Position numbers and translations under genes: made by a program
Shown here: one piece after another, positions 16,897-25,258 of the stretch
Layout: the number at the start of each line of letters is the position of its first letter
How positions within the stretch are numbered: the first letter of the stretch is position 1
DNA from: Chloroflexota bacterium
GTDB lineage: Bacteria; Chloroflexota; Dehalococcoidia; Lucifugimonadales; UBA3495
Length of the DNA: 51,998 nucleotides
Direction: 5' to 3'
Assembly (NCBI GenBank): GCA_028875055.1
Contig: JAPPGG010000051.1
Location: 1 to 51,998, forward strand
Notes under the pieces: generated by a model
Databases searched by the model: none
What the model saw: the letters and a program-made list of their open reading frames with translations, nothing else
What the model was told of the DNA's origin: nothing

Positions 16897-17391
16897 GGGG
16901 GCCTCCACAACCCCGGATGGACAACTTTGCGGCAACTTGCGGCCATCATCTCCCGTTACGTCCCCGCCACTGCAATCCGTTGCAGAGGCGACACTTCAGG
17001 CCGTCGGTGCTCACCAACCATATGCCACCCGCCGGGTACGCCGTTCAGGTACGAATGCCAGCGACAAGCTCCCAGCCACGGATTCTGTCCTGTAGGAGCA
17101 AGATGCCGGGAACCGTGTCCAAAAGCACCGGCGGAGCCGTTCCGGTGGTTTCCAACGATGTCCAAGAGGGAAGAGATTGCCCTTCCCTTGTCTGTGTGCA
17201 ACAGGTGGCAAGGTTGCGAAATGTTGCAGGTCCCGGACCCAGCGGCCCCTCTGCCGTGGGACACCAACGGCAGGCCGAACGTCCGTTGCCCGCTGTTGGA
17301 GTGTAAGACAACGTGGTATAATGAAGGACGCAAAGAGCGCTCATGGCCCCCATAATATCCAGGAACACCGAGACCGTCACGTTTCTCCCTG
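16897..17391. other. Gap with weak promoter-like site
   Basis: It begins with GATTTCCCGTAGGGGGGCC, which is mirrored after the other truncated copy (GTTTCCTATAGGGAGGCC at 25271). A TATAAT box (17318-17323) with TTGGAG 15 bp upstream points toward the operon starting at 17570. A plus frame at 16927-17355 has no family or ribosome site and is not called. Confidence 0.35.
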
Positions 17392-17431
17392 CCCCCGCCG
17401 CAGGCCCATCGCCTGCGCTAGGTGGCGGGGG
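17392..17431 (+). other. Strong two-step stem-loop in the leader of an interrupted operon
   Basis: Outer arms CCCCCGCC (17392-17399) and GGCGGGGG (17424-17431) enclose an inner perfect stem GCAGGC (17400-17405) / GCCTGC (17411-17416) with a 5-base loop. It is followed by an AGGAGGAG string. It could be a terminator/attenuator or a structured leader for the gene starting at 17570. There is no T-run, so simple intrinsic termination is doubtful. Confidence 0.4.
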
Positions 17432-17569
17432 AGGAGGAGCGAACGGTTAGCGAGTTGCTCCGTGAGCCCGTAGACTCCTGACTATCCTCATGCTGAGGTT
17501 CAAGCCGACTGCTATCGGTTTATTGGGAAGGCGCATGGCGAAATGGTCATGGCGCTCAGGAGCATCTTC

Positions 17570-17586
17570 ATGTGCGAATGGGTAAG
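17570..17586 (+). pseudogene. First five codons of the gene split by IS1380
   Basis: ATG TGC GAA TGG GTA AG, preceded by AGGAG at a 7-base spacing. Removing the IS and one TAAG copy joins this exactly in frame to the reading frame resuming at 19289 (MCEWVSLNEVVRKAWRAY). This identifies the true start of the disrupted gene. Confidence 0.6.
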
Positions 17587-19284
17587 CCCCAATCCACCGA
17601 AAAGATGAAGGCGGCGGCGGATTAAGCGGGTAATTGAGTGCTCCTTTCCTTCTGGGATAATGGTTTCTGATACAGGAAACCGGCCCTGAAAGAGGAGCAC
17701 CCAATAGATGCTACCACGTAAGCGTCTTCACCGCATCCAAATTGCCTTCGACGATCCCCGCTTGGTCAACAATGCCGGGCTGATTCTTCCGGCCACCTTG
17801 GCCCTGCAACTGGGCCTGCCCCAACTGGTGGACCGGCACCTGGACCTGGGGTGCGCCCCAGGCCGGGCCAACGTGGGCGACAAGATCATGACCCTGGTGG
17901 CCTCGGCCCTGGCCGGTGGCGACTGCATCGACGATGCCGACGGGCTGCGCAGCGGCAGGACCGCTGCGGTGCTGGGTTGCACGGTGAAGGCCCCTTCCAC
18001 CCTGGGCGTCTTCCTGCGCAGCTTCCGGTGGGGCCACGTCCGCCAGTTGGACCGGGTAAGCCGGGAACTGCTGGCGCGGACCTGGGCTGCCGGAGTCGGT
18101 CCCGGCGACGCACCGTTGACCATCGACCTGGACTCCACCAACTGCGAGACCTACGGCCTGGACAAGGAGGGCGCCCGCCGGCACAACTACCAGGGCCAGC
18201 GCGGCTATCACCCCCTGCTGGCCGTGGCCGCCGGCACCGGCGACGTGCTCATGGCCCGTCTCAGGGGAGGCCGGGCCAATACCGCCCGGGGCGCCGCCAA
18301 CTTCCTGCGGGAGACGGTGGCACGGGTCCGCTACGCCGGAGCCCAAGGCCCACTCACCCTGCGGGCCGACAGCGGCTTCTACAACCACGCCGTGGTCTCC
18401 GCCTGTCGGAAGAAGCGCGTCCGCTTTTCCATCACCGTCCGCCAGCACCAAAGCCTGCGCAACCTCATTGAGGCCATACCCGAAGAGGACTGGAAACCCA
18501 TACCCTACTGGATGGAGGACGCCGCCGACGTGGCCGAGACCACCTACACCCCCTTTGAGACCCAGCCCGACGCCACCCCGGTGCGCCTCATCGTCCGAAG
18601 GGTGAAACCCACGCCCGGCTCTCAACTGGCCCTCTTCCACACCTACAGCTACCACGGCTTCGTCACCGATAGAGAAGGCGACACCCTGGAACTGGAGGCC
18701 GACCATCGTAGCCACGCCCAGGTGGAGAACGCCATCCGCGACCTGAAGTACGGCGTGGGCCTCAACCATCTCCCCTCGGGCCGCTTCCCGGCCAACGCCG
18801 CCTGGCTGGCAGTGCAGGTAATGGCTCACAACCTGGCCCGCTGGACGGCGCGCATCGCCTTGGGCCAGCAGGCGGTCACCACCAAGACCCTCCGCCAGCG
18901 CTTCTTCTCCCTGGCCGGCCGAATCACCCGCAAGGCGCGCCGGATCACCCTGCACCTACCTCAGGGCTGGCCCTGGCAGGACCAGGTGAATGCCGCCCTG
19001 GTCAAACTGCGCACCCTGCCGCTTCCAGCTTGACGACCCAACGCCGTCAAACCCAGACATCGGCCCTCAGACTCGCGACAAATTGGTACGCGACGGACGC
19101 CCCTTGCTATGCCACCCGTCCAAGTCGGTAAATCTCCGCCTCAGACCGCCTGGGCAACGGCATCCAAACCGCCAATCGAGTACACCGAACGTCCCCATCC
19201 GCGTAAATCACCAGACCGTCCCGTCCTCCAGCCCCTCAATCCCCTTCTTTCTACACTAACCTTTGCCTATCGGTGGATTCGGGG
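17587..19284 (+). mobile_element. Complete IS1380-family insertion sequence
   Basis: 1698 bp. The left end CCCCAATCCACCGAAAAG and the reversed right end CCCCGAATCCACCGATAGG form imperfect terminal inverted repeats. A 4-bp target duplication TAAG flanks it (17583-17586 and 19285-19288), the size known for IS1380. It carries one transposase gene. The clean duplication and restorable target frame suggest recent insertion. Confidence 0.92.
17708..19033 (+). CDS. IS1380 family DDE transposase
   Basis: 441 residues. Catalytic acidic residues lie in LTIDLDSTNCETYG, LTLRADSGFYN and HAQVENAIRDLKYGVGLNHL, the DDE pattern and C-terminal signature of IS1380. GAGGAGC precedes the ATG by about 8 bases. 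It fills most of the element and is uninterrupted, so it may be active. Confidence 0.95.
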   Translation: MLPRKRLHRIQIAFDDPRLVNNAGLILPATLALQLGLPQLVDRHLDLGCAPGRANVGDKIMTLVASALAGGDCIDDADGLRSGRTAAVLGCTVKAPSTLGVFLRSFRWGHVRQLDRVSRELLARTWAAGVGPGDAPLTIDLDSTNCETYGLDKEGARRHNYQGQRGYHPLLAVAAGTGDVLMARLRGGRANTARGAANFLRETVARVRYAGAQGPLTLRADSGFYNHAVVSACRKKRVRFSITVRQHQSLRNLIEAIPEEDWKPIPYWMEDAADVAETTYTPFETQPDATPVRLIVRRVKPTPGSQLALFHTYSYHGFVTDREGDTLELEADHRSHAQVENAIRDLKYGVGLNHLPSGRFPANAAWLAVQVMAHNLARWTARIALGQQAVTTKTLRQRFFSLAGRITRKARRITLHLPQGWPWQDQVNAALVKLRTLPLPA

Positions 19285-20051
19285 TAAGCCTTAACGAGGT
19301 GGTAAGGAAGGCTTGGCGGGCGTACGACAAAGCCGCGGGGCTACTGACGCGGGTAACCCCAGCTGTCCCTATCCTGTTCTTTGGCGATCTAGGCGAGTAT
19401 GAAGCGGCCCAGCTGCGTGTATTAACCGTAGGATTGAACCCCTCCCGGCATGAATTCCCGTCAGAAAGGCCGTTCGCGCGCTTTCCGCTATTGGAAGAGG
19501 AAATGTGCCGTAATCACGGTTACTATATCAGCGCCTTATCGTCCTACTTCCGCACCGATCCTTACCGCGCCTGGTTCAGCGCATTCGAGCCGTTACTCAA
19601 CGGAGCGGCAGCGAGCTACTACTTCGGCTACGGTTCGACTGCGCTCCATACTGATATTTGCTCTCCCGTCGCCACCAACCCAACCTGGAGCCGACTCGGG
19701 GCGATTGATCGGTCCACGCTTGAAGCGTATGGCGGTCCGCTTTGGCACAATCTGCTAACGTTATTGAAGCCGCACATGGTGGTCCTGTCCGTCGCAAAAC
19801 GCCACCTGGAGCGCATAGCATTTGAGCCCATGGACGGGGAATGGCGCATCATCCACACTTTCCACCTGACTGGGACCGGAGCACCGCGTTCGCGGCCATA
19901 CGAAGTTCGGGCACGTTGGTACAGCATCAGGAGCGAGCCGTCGCTGTTCGTCTTCGGTGCGGCCGCCCAGACGCCCTTCGGTGTGATCTCCGCTTCCCAG
20001 AAGGGCGAAGTAGGGGCGACGATGTTGGAGGCATACCGGAATGGAAGATAG
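19263..20051 (+). pseudogene. IS-interrupted gene, uracil-DNA-glycosylase-like fold (tentative)
   Basis: The frame runs from an IS-internal TTG, but native sequence starts at 19289. About 255 native residues: an N-terminal helix, RVLTVGLNPSRHEFP (resembling the GxNP loop of UDG-like enzymes), YFRTDPYRAWFSAFEPLL, a WSRLGAIDR segment and IIHTFHLTGTGAPRSRP near the C-terminus where UDG-like folds place a catalytic His. The family call is tentative. GC content is clearly lower than the flanks, suggesting transfer. It overlaps the next gene by 11 bases, so the two formed an operon. Expression now depends on the fortuitous TTG or on transcription out of the IS. Confidence 0.55.
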
Positions 20052-20553
20052 ACGTTGCTTCGTGCAGTTCTCACACCCCGGTCGCGAACATGAACCCGAC
20101 CGGAGCGGTCGAAAGTCTTGGAACAAGAGCAATCGGAGCCATGGGCGAAAATTCATGCGGTTTCACGGGGCCTGGACCGAAGCGGACGGTGGTGAGCGAA
20201 CAGGAGATCTGTACGCATGGGGTGAATGGGAACCGGAATCAGAGTTGCTCCGAGCACTGGATCAGCCCAAACGGGACTCGGGGTATCCCCGATACCTGTG
20301 GCGGCCGTACTACGTACCAAAGGGGGATTACGGAGGGCTACACAACACCGACCCTTTCATCTTCGGCGAGCGCTTCTTGTATTCGAATTGCGGTCAAGGG
20401 AGCAAGCCGGGCTTGTTGCATCTGGGCGGCGGTTCCATCATCGCCTTTGGGAGCGGCAAGGAAATCGGTGGGGCGAGGCAGTGGATGCTTGATACGGTGC
20501 TTGTGGTCAAGGACTCGATGGAATATTCCCCTCCCGCAATGCTCACAGGGTAG
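20041..20553 (+). CDS. Conserved hypothetical protein, 5' part before an in-frame amber codon
   Basis: 170 residues beginning MEDRRCFVQFSHPGREHEPD, with GYPRYLWRPYYVPKG, DPFIFGERFLYSNCGQ, LHLGGGSIIAFGSG and MLDTVLVVKDS. It ends at TAG (20551-20553), but the same frame continues open for 112 more codons. The start overlaps the upstream gene by 11 bases, as in a translationally coupled pair. I do not recognise the family. The GERF-YSNC-Q and G-G-IIAFGSG segments look like a compact enzyme or binding domain, possibly nucleotide-related given the putative UDG-like partner (inference). Confidence 0.5.
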   Translation: MEDRRCFVQFSHPGREHEPDRSGRKSWNKSNRSHGRKFMRFHGAWTEADGGERTGDLYAWGEWEPESELLRALDQPKRDSGYPRYLWRPYYVPKGDYGGLHNTDPFIFGERFLYSNCGQGSKPGLLHLGGGSIIAFGSGKEIGGARQWMLDTVLVVKDSMEYSPPAMLTG

Positions 20554-20889
20554 GGAGAGTGCTTGCCGGACGCTTTCTCGGTTGCCACTGGAGGCCTATT
20601 AACTGACCCTGGTCGGCTGTACCGGGGCGCAACACCCGACGACCCGGTGGATGGAATGTTTAGTTTCTTCCCCGCAACCCCCGCCTGTTGCGGATCGGGT
20701 TTTCCGCGGCCGGTCATTGAATTACCGCCCTCGTACTTCAACCGACGGAGTTGGCAGGCTCCGAAAGGGCTCTGGCGAGGCCGCACCGCAGGGGAACTGC
20801 GTGGTCTCTGGGATTCATTGGTTTCCCAGGTACACGCTAATGGACTGGTGTTGGGTACGTACGCCCGTCCGCCGGAGTGCCGCACTTGA
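20554..20889 (+). pseudogene. Continuation of the preceding gene after the amber codon
   Basis: In the same frame as 20041-20553: GECLPDAFSVATGGLLTDPG, then LYRGATPDDPVDGMFSFFPA, CGSGFPRPVIELPPSYFN and GLWRGRTAGELRGLW, ending TGA. Composition and style match the upstream part, so the two pieces read as one protein of about 282 residues with a single nonsense codon. No independent ribosome site is seen for the TTG at 20563. Confidence 0.5.
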
Positions 20890-20949
20890 GCTGACAGATG
20901 TACCTTCACGCTAAAGTGGATCGAGTGGCTTGCACCTGCGTTCCTGGCA

Positions 20950-21249
20950 TCCTTCGGGAGGGCCGCCCACCTGCGACTTACTCCAGTGATACCGCTCCGG
21001 CGCGCCTGCCCAAGACGGGCCTCCCTTCTCTACCACACTATTCCTGGTGGACGGTGATGCGGAGGAGGAGACCAACGCCAGCACGGCGTCGGGCATGATC
21101 GCCACGTCGCTGCCAATTCTGGTGTCCGAAAGGCGATCCCGTCCGGCAGGAGGATGCAGGGCTGGTCCTGGCATTGCGAGAGCGGAGCCCACGAGTGGGA
21201 CGGTCTGCGCCGACAGATGCAGCGGCCGGAGACACGTCAATCACGCTGA
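20950..21249 (+). pseudogene. Decayed C-terminus of a replication-relaxation gene
   Basis: Frameshifted homology to the end of the intact gene at 32031: FSTTLFLVDGDAEEETNAST then ASGMIATSLPILVSER matches its FPTTLFVVDTEEVAETYAST and MPAMKLPILVSSRE, and GAHEWDGLRRQMQRPETR matches GAYEWDKLRRRMRRQETR. At least one frameshift lies near 21035 and an internal stretch is lost. The DNA after it matches the intact module too (21232-21525). Confidence 0.65.
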
Positions 21250-21525
21250 TACGGCATTCCTAATTGTCGTTAATCAATTCCCTCCCCATATCGTTGTCCG
21301 GGGGCGCAATTGGGCCTTGCGAGGGTGGTTGAGGAGGTTGGCCGGGCGCGGCGACGTATCATTTTCCTTGATTTCAGGTAGGAAACTAGCGCCGCTTTCC
21401 CTTGACCAGTCAGGCATTGTATTTCTACAACTCTGAAAAACCACGCTAAACCAGCGGGGGTGATTTTGGACCGTCAAGGGCAGAGTGCATTCGCCTGACG
21501 CATCGCCGGCGACCAGGTGAAACAC
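21232..21525 (+). repeat. Conserved region between replication-relaxation and HTH genes, decayed copy
   Basis: Aligns with the minus strand of 31790-32035: GGAGACACGT, TTGTCCGGGGGCGCAA, GGTTGGCCGGG, TTTCAGGTA, CCTTGACCA-TCA, GGGTGATTTTGG and CGCCTGACGCATCGCC occur in the same order. It is the 5' region of the HTH/coiled-coil gene in the intact module, so probably a promoter-operator. Over 290 bp of conserved non-coding sequence beside decayed genes suggests a functional site or recent duplication. Confidence 0.6.
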
Positions 21526-21537
21526 GTGCCAAACCAT

Positions 21538-21771
21538 ATGTCAGGCGGCGTCCGCCGGGTGGAGAAGGGGGAGGCTACGCTCCGGAAGGGGCGGGAAGCG
21601 CGGCGGCGGCGGTTTCAGGGGACTTTGCCCGGAGCCTTTCCCAGGGAGCGGCGCGCGGGTTGTGGACGGTCGGTGTACGATGCCCCGGTAGATAGCCCCG
21701 TCGCCCACCACAATCCCAACGCCAGGCCCGCCGAGGTTCAGCATGACCCCCGCGCTGAATTCAAGCATTGA
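21538..21771 (+). pseudogene. Decayed HTH/coiled-coil gene of the module
   Basis: Reads MSGGVRRVEKGEA then RKGREARRRRF and LPG, which corresponds to the start of the intact protein at 31775 (VHWVDKGEAA, IRKGEVEVGREGRRVYV, LPGP) with the recognition-helix region deleted. The AGGTGA ribosome site and the upstream conserved block are in the matching place. The remainder is unrelated. Confidence 0.45.
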
Positions 21772-21797
21772 CGTCCGACGTCCAGACGTCGTATCAT
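21768..21797 (+). promoter_or_regulatory. Promoter of the DNA methyltransferase with three GACGTC palindromes
   Basis: TTGACG (21768-21773), 18-bp spacer, TATCAT (21792-21797). Three GACGTC hexamers overlap the -35 and fill the spacer. Transcription would start close to 21804, the A of the ATG, so the mRNA is probably leaderless. Tight palindromic repeats inside the promoter suggest repression, common for restriction-modification timing. Confidence 0.6.
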
Positions 21798-21803
21798 GGC
21801 CTA

Positions 21804-22937
21804 ATGGAAACGCGAACCAAGAACGCGCCGGGCAGGGTGCGGGACGCCATAATCCAGGTTTTGGATGAATCCACCGAGCCGCTGTCCATCGGCCAAATTT
21901 CTGCCCGGGTCAGCGAGAACATCGGGGAGACTCCTACCTCTTCTGTCCGGTCCTATCTTCGTCTCAATACACCGGGACTTTTTCTCAGGGAGGGACGGGG
22001 ATTGTACCGCTCGAGCAATCCCAGGCTCACGGAGGAAGCCTCCAGAGGTCCCGTCGGAAAACGGCAGGAACCGTTCCGCCATCTCCTGTCCGTTCTGCAT
22101 CACGACGATTGCTTGCCATGGTTGGAACGACAGCCCGGCAATTCCTTCCACGCCGTAGTGACCGACCCCCCGTATGCGTTGTATGAATACAGTGACTGTC
22201 AGCAGGCCAAACTTCGCTCCCGTAAGGGAGGAGTGTGGAGGATTCCGCCGTCCTTTGATGGGGCAGTTAGGAACCCGATACCACGGTTCACCACCCTGAA
22301 CCAGCAACAGCTAGCCCACATTAGGGAGTTCTTCGAGCTGTGGGGGAAGCTGGTCCGCCGCGCCATCGTGCCTGGGGCCAACGTGGTCGTTGCCTCCAAT
22401 CCCTTGGTGTCCTACCTGGTGTCCGAAGCCTTGGCCAATTCCGGTTTGGAACGTCGGGGGGAAATTATTCGCCTGACCATGACGATGCGCGGCGGCGACC
22501 GTCCGAAGGGAGCCCACGAAGAATTCCCGGATGTTAGCGTGTTGCCAAGGTCGATGTGGGAACCCTGGCTCTTGTTCCGGAAGCCGCTGGATGGCAGAGT
22601 GCAGGACAACTTGCGGAAATGGGGCACGGGCGGCTTCCGGCGGCCCGGCCAGGACAAGCCATTTGGCGACGTACTGCCCTCGGCGCCGACTCGGGCGTCG
22701 GAACGACGCATCGCCCCTCATCCCAGCCTGAAGCCACAGTCCTACATGCGAACGCTGGTGAGGGGAGTCTTGCCCACGGGTGAAGGTGTCGTCCTGGACC
22801 CCTTCGCGGGAGCAGGTTCCACCCTGGCGGCGTGCAACGTGGTTGGATACTCCAGCGTCGGTGTGGAGAAGGATGCCGAATACTTTACCCTGGCCAGAGA
22901 ATCAATTCCCAAACTGACGGAATACGGTGCTGATTAG
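21804..22937 (+). CDS. DNA methyltransferase (beta-class, DPPY) with N-terminal winged helix
   Basis: 377 residues. About 1-75 looks like a winged-helix domain (IIQVLDESTEPLSIGQISAR). The catalytic motif DPPYALYEY comes first (about 123) and the AdoMet motif DPFAGAGSTLAACNVVGYSS comes near the C-terminus, the order of beta-class amino-methyltransferases (N6-adenine or N4-cytosine). It modifies a specific DNA site that cannot be read from sequence. It converges on a PD-(D/E)XK protein gene at 23130, so the two plausibly form a restriction-modification pair. The start follows the promoter directly with no leader. Confidence 0.88.
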   Translation: METRTKNAPGRVRDAIIQVLDESTEPLSIGQISARVSENIGETPTSSVRSYLRLNTPGLFLREGRGLYRSSNPRLTEEASRGPVGKRQEPFRHLLSVLHHDDCLPWLERQPGNSFHAVVTDPPYALYEYSDCQQAKLRSRKGGVWRIPPSFDGAVRNPIPRFTTLNQQQLAHIREFFELWGKLVRRAIVPGANVVVASNPLVSYLVSEALANSGLERRGEIIRLTMTMRGGDRPKGAHEEFPDVSVLPRSMWEPWLLFRKPLDGRVQDNLRKWGTGGFRRPGQDKPFGDVLPSAPTRASERRIAPHPSLKPQSYMRTLVRGVLPTGEGVVLDPFAGAGSTLAACNVVGYSSVGVEKDAEYFTLARESIPKLTEYGAD

Positions 22938-22982
22938 ATGACCTGGGCATTCGATACAGTAGGCTGGGGACTACGGGCTGAC

Positions 22983-23011
22983 TGTTTCCCTAGTGATGCA
23001 GTCGGGAAACA
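22983..23011. terminator. Inverted repeat between the methyltransferase and endonuclease genes
   Basis: TGTTTCCC (22983-22990) and GGGAAACA (23004-23011), perfect 8-bp arms with a 13-base loop, extendable with mismatches to CTGA...TCAG. It lies between two convergent stop codons, as expected of a bidirectional terminator. Confidence 0.5.
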
Positions 23012-23129
23012 AGTTCAGAACACACGGCGCTAACTATCTGGCGGACAGGATGAGGGGTCGTCGTCCCCGGGTGTACCGCGCTTCGGCTCGGCCAGTTGTC
23101 TGCGCGCGACGCCTGGGCATGCACGGGTT

Positions 23130-23738
23130 CTAACCGACGTTGCGATAAACCCACTGCTCGCGAAGCTTGCGAATTCCTTCCCGATGCAGGGTAGCGGTCC
23201 TCGTCCCCAGTTCACCTCTCGGGTTCCGGCGGAAGTCTTCCAGCGTCACGTGCGCCAGATAAACCTCGGTAATGGTCAACGGAGCGCGATTTACCGCTGG
23301 CTCAGTGGCATTGTCGACTACGTAGACAAATACGCACATCCACTGTTCTCTGGCCCCGTGCGTGTCCACTGCCCCGCCCCTCCGGCGAGTGGTCTTGATT
23401 TCTACGCCCTGTTCCCCGGCCTGGACCGAATTTTCGGGGTACACGCCGTTGACGATCAGGTCGGGATGGCCGTTGAAGAACCGGTTTTCCACGAGCGTCC
23501 GCGAATGATTGGCCAGGCTGGAGGTCAGCATGTCGGACAACACCCCCGACATTATGGCCGGGCGTAGCATATCGTCGAGCCGCCTCAGTCCCTTGGAAGT
23601 CAACTGTTCGTTCACGTCAAAGAAGAAGTCGTAAACGTCCGCTATTGCCAGGCTGAAATCCTCGGTCCTCAGCTCGTAGGGCAATGGCAATGCCGGGTTG
23701 AAGCCCTCCCGGTTCACTGTGTTACGCGTCAGCGGCAT
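23130..23738 (-). CDS. Putative type II restriction endonuclease (PD-(D/E)XK)
   Basis: About 202 residues from the ATG at 23738 (AGGGG upstream; a GTG at 23759 is the alternative). The nuclease core is visible: GHPDLIVNGVY, then 19 residues after the Asp, GVEIKTT, giving D-x19-EIK. Upstream a helical stretch (RLDDMLRPAIMSGVLSDMLT) and downstream WMCVFVYVVD strand fit the fold. It would cut unmethylated DNA at the site protected by the neighbouring methyltransferase (inference from pairing). I cannot name the enzyme or recognition site. Confidence 0.7.
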   Translation of the reverse strand: MPLTRNTVNREGFNPALPLPYELRTEDFSLAIADVYDFFFDVNEQLTSKGLRRLDDMLRPAIMSGVLSDMLTSSLANHSRTLVENRFFNGHPDLIVNGVYPENSVQAGEQGVEIKTTRRRGGAVDTHGAREQWMCVFVYVVDNATEPAVNRAPLTITEVYLAHVTLEDFRRNPRGELGTRTATLHREGIRKLREQWVYRNVG

Positions 23739-24201
23739 ATAGCAACCCCTGGGCGGCACCCCAACGTGTTCTCCATGGCAAACAGTCGCTTGGCAAAGGA
23801 AGCAAGCACCTAATCCCTATTGTGTAGAGGCAAAGGGCGTATTCAGTGAACAGCAAACTGCTTCCTCGAAAGTCCAACCCGGTGGACTCTTGGTTTGCTG
23901 ATGTTAGCCTATCATTAGACTCTTGTCCTTGTCTTGGGGTCGTGCAACAGGAAAACCGTTGTGGGTGGCTGCTGGCGGGCGGGACGCGGCGGCGAATGTC
24001 GGCGTTGCCTGGCACAACCTCTTCACTATCGCCGTTGGTTTGCTCATTAGTCCTCCGGTGAACCCATCCTCCCCGTAATTTCCTCCGGTTGACTACGCCC
24101 GCTCGTCTACCAATTCCCGCAGTTGGCAATTTGCATTCACCGGCGCAGCCACCCACTGGCACAGGGCCACCACGCCGTCCTCCGGTGTCCCGCCGCCGAA
24201 A
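23739..24201. other. Gap without a supportable gene
   Basis: Long frames here (such as 23722-24162 minus) overlap the endonuclease start and have no ribosome site or recognisable domain. The last 120 bp (a short NANCQLRELVDERA peptide on the minus strand) might be a worn piece of family A, but I cannot support it. Confidence 0.35.
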
Positions 24202-24445
24202 TCATCCCCCGGATTCCGGCGGCGGCTGCCTCACCCGGCGGGGCATCTGCCGGGAATCGCAGCAGGCTGCCATCGTCGCATTATTCACGCCCATGACCTC
24301 CGCTGCGGGGACGCCGCCGCGTTTCTCACCAGGTCGCTCAGCAAGTCCAACCGGGCGTCGTCTGATAGGGGTTCGTCCGGTTCCGCCCCGGGGTTGTGGC
24401 GCACCTCCAGGGCAGGCTCAACAATTTCTTTCACGGGCTTCTCAT
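24202..24445 (-). pseudogene. Family A remnant, frameshifted N-terminal half
   Basis: In two frames the minus strand reads VKEIVEPALEVRHNPGAEPD, EPLSDDARLDLLSDLV, then after a shift EKRGGVPAAEVMGVNN, CCDSRQMPRRVRQ, ending TGA at 24202. This matches the family A gene at 36706 (ALEVGCDPEVGPNAPLSG, PAAEMLEVN, CCDTRQVSRRMRRAL). It is preceded by copy 2 of the 211-bp element. Confidence 0.5.
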
Positions 24446-24654
24446 GGGTCAGGACTACAATCACTGCAATGCAATGTCTGCAATAATGTGATTATAGAGC
24501 CGCAGTAAAATGCTCGCCCGGAAGTCCCTCCATTGCCGCCCTCAACGCCCCTTTTCCCGTAGGAAAGTCCCCTGGATTGCAGAATACAATCTCCTCCCGA
24601 TTCCCTTTCAGGCCGCCCACTGTGAAAAGCCGGTTTGGGCGATTGCAGTTTGAC
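24443..24654 (-). repeat. Conserved ~211-bp 5' element, copy 2
   Basis: Same order of boxes as at 6858-7067 and 36498-36708, including TATAAT, GAGCATTTTACTGCGG and CCCGTAGGAAA. The GGATTG-7-CAATC dyad (24574-24592) has its 7-base centre in the opposite orientation (CAGAATA where the other two read TATTCTG, relative to the same flanks). The truncated replication-relaxation gene starts at its far edge. Confidence 0.65.
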
Positions 24655-25258
24655 GTGTCCGGCCCTCACCGCTGCCGACGCCGTCCAAATCGCGGACGGG
24701 TTGGCTTGGGTGATGACCGCAAAATCGCTAGGACCATTACCCACATTTTCAGAATCATTGACCACCCTGGCCGCCGCTCTCACCGCCGATTGCGCCCGCA
24801 GCAAGGTCTACGGCGTCCTGGAGCTGCTGCCCACCTCCCGCTCCCGCATCGGCTATCGCTACCAGGGCCAAGACTACGTGATCCACCCCGACGCCACGTT
24901 CTGGATATCATACCGGGGCGACCGGCGTCCCTACTTCCTGGAGTTCGAGCGCCGCGCCGTCACGCCCCGGCGAGTGCGCGCCAGGCTGGAGAACTACCGC
25001 CGCTATTTCCGCAGCGGCTACGCCCGCCGGGACCACGGCGGGGACCTGCCCCTGGTGCTGTTCGTCTTCGAGACTCCCAACGACGAGGACGCCTTCATGG
25101 ACGCCGCCAGCTACATCGATCACGCCCCCTTTGCCAGTTCCAACCTGGAAACCATCGTCCAACGGGGCATCCTGGCTGACACGTGGCTGCCGCCGGCGCC
25201 GGAACCCTGGGAAAGGCTGCCATTGCGGCGACTGGTCAAAGTGCAACTTTTCCGGTGA
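24635..25258 (+). pseudogene. Replication-relaxation family protein, N-terminally truncated
   Basis: About 200 residues of the C-terminal domain: YVIHPDATFWISYRGDRRPY, FLEFERRAVTPRRVRARLEN, YRRYFRSGYARRDHGGDLPL and VLFVFETPNDEDAF, very similar to 16300-16896. The winged-helix N-terminus of the intact family member is missing; the frame instead enters conserved element copy 2, so the 5' part has been replaced. An HTH/coiled-coil gene follows after about 240 bp, the same order as in the intact module. Confidence 0.65.

Noticed and set aside
16927-17355. 142-codon plus frame rich in Cys and Pro
   Set aside because: No ribosome site, no coherent domain, overlaps repeat-like and promoter-like sequence.
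23722-24162. 146-codon minus frame upstream of the endonuclease
   Set aside because: Overlaps the endonuclease start in another frame and has no domain or ribosome site.
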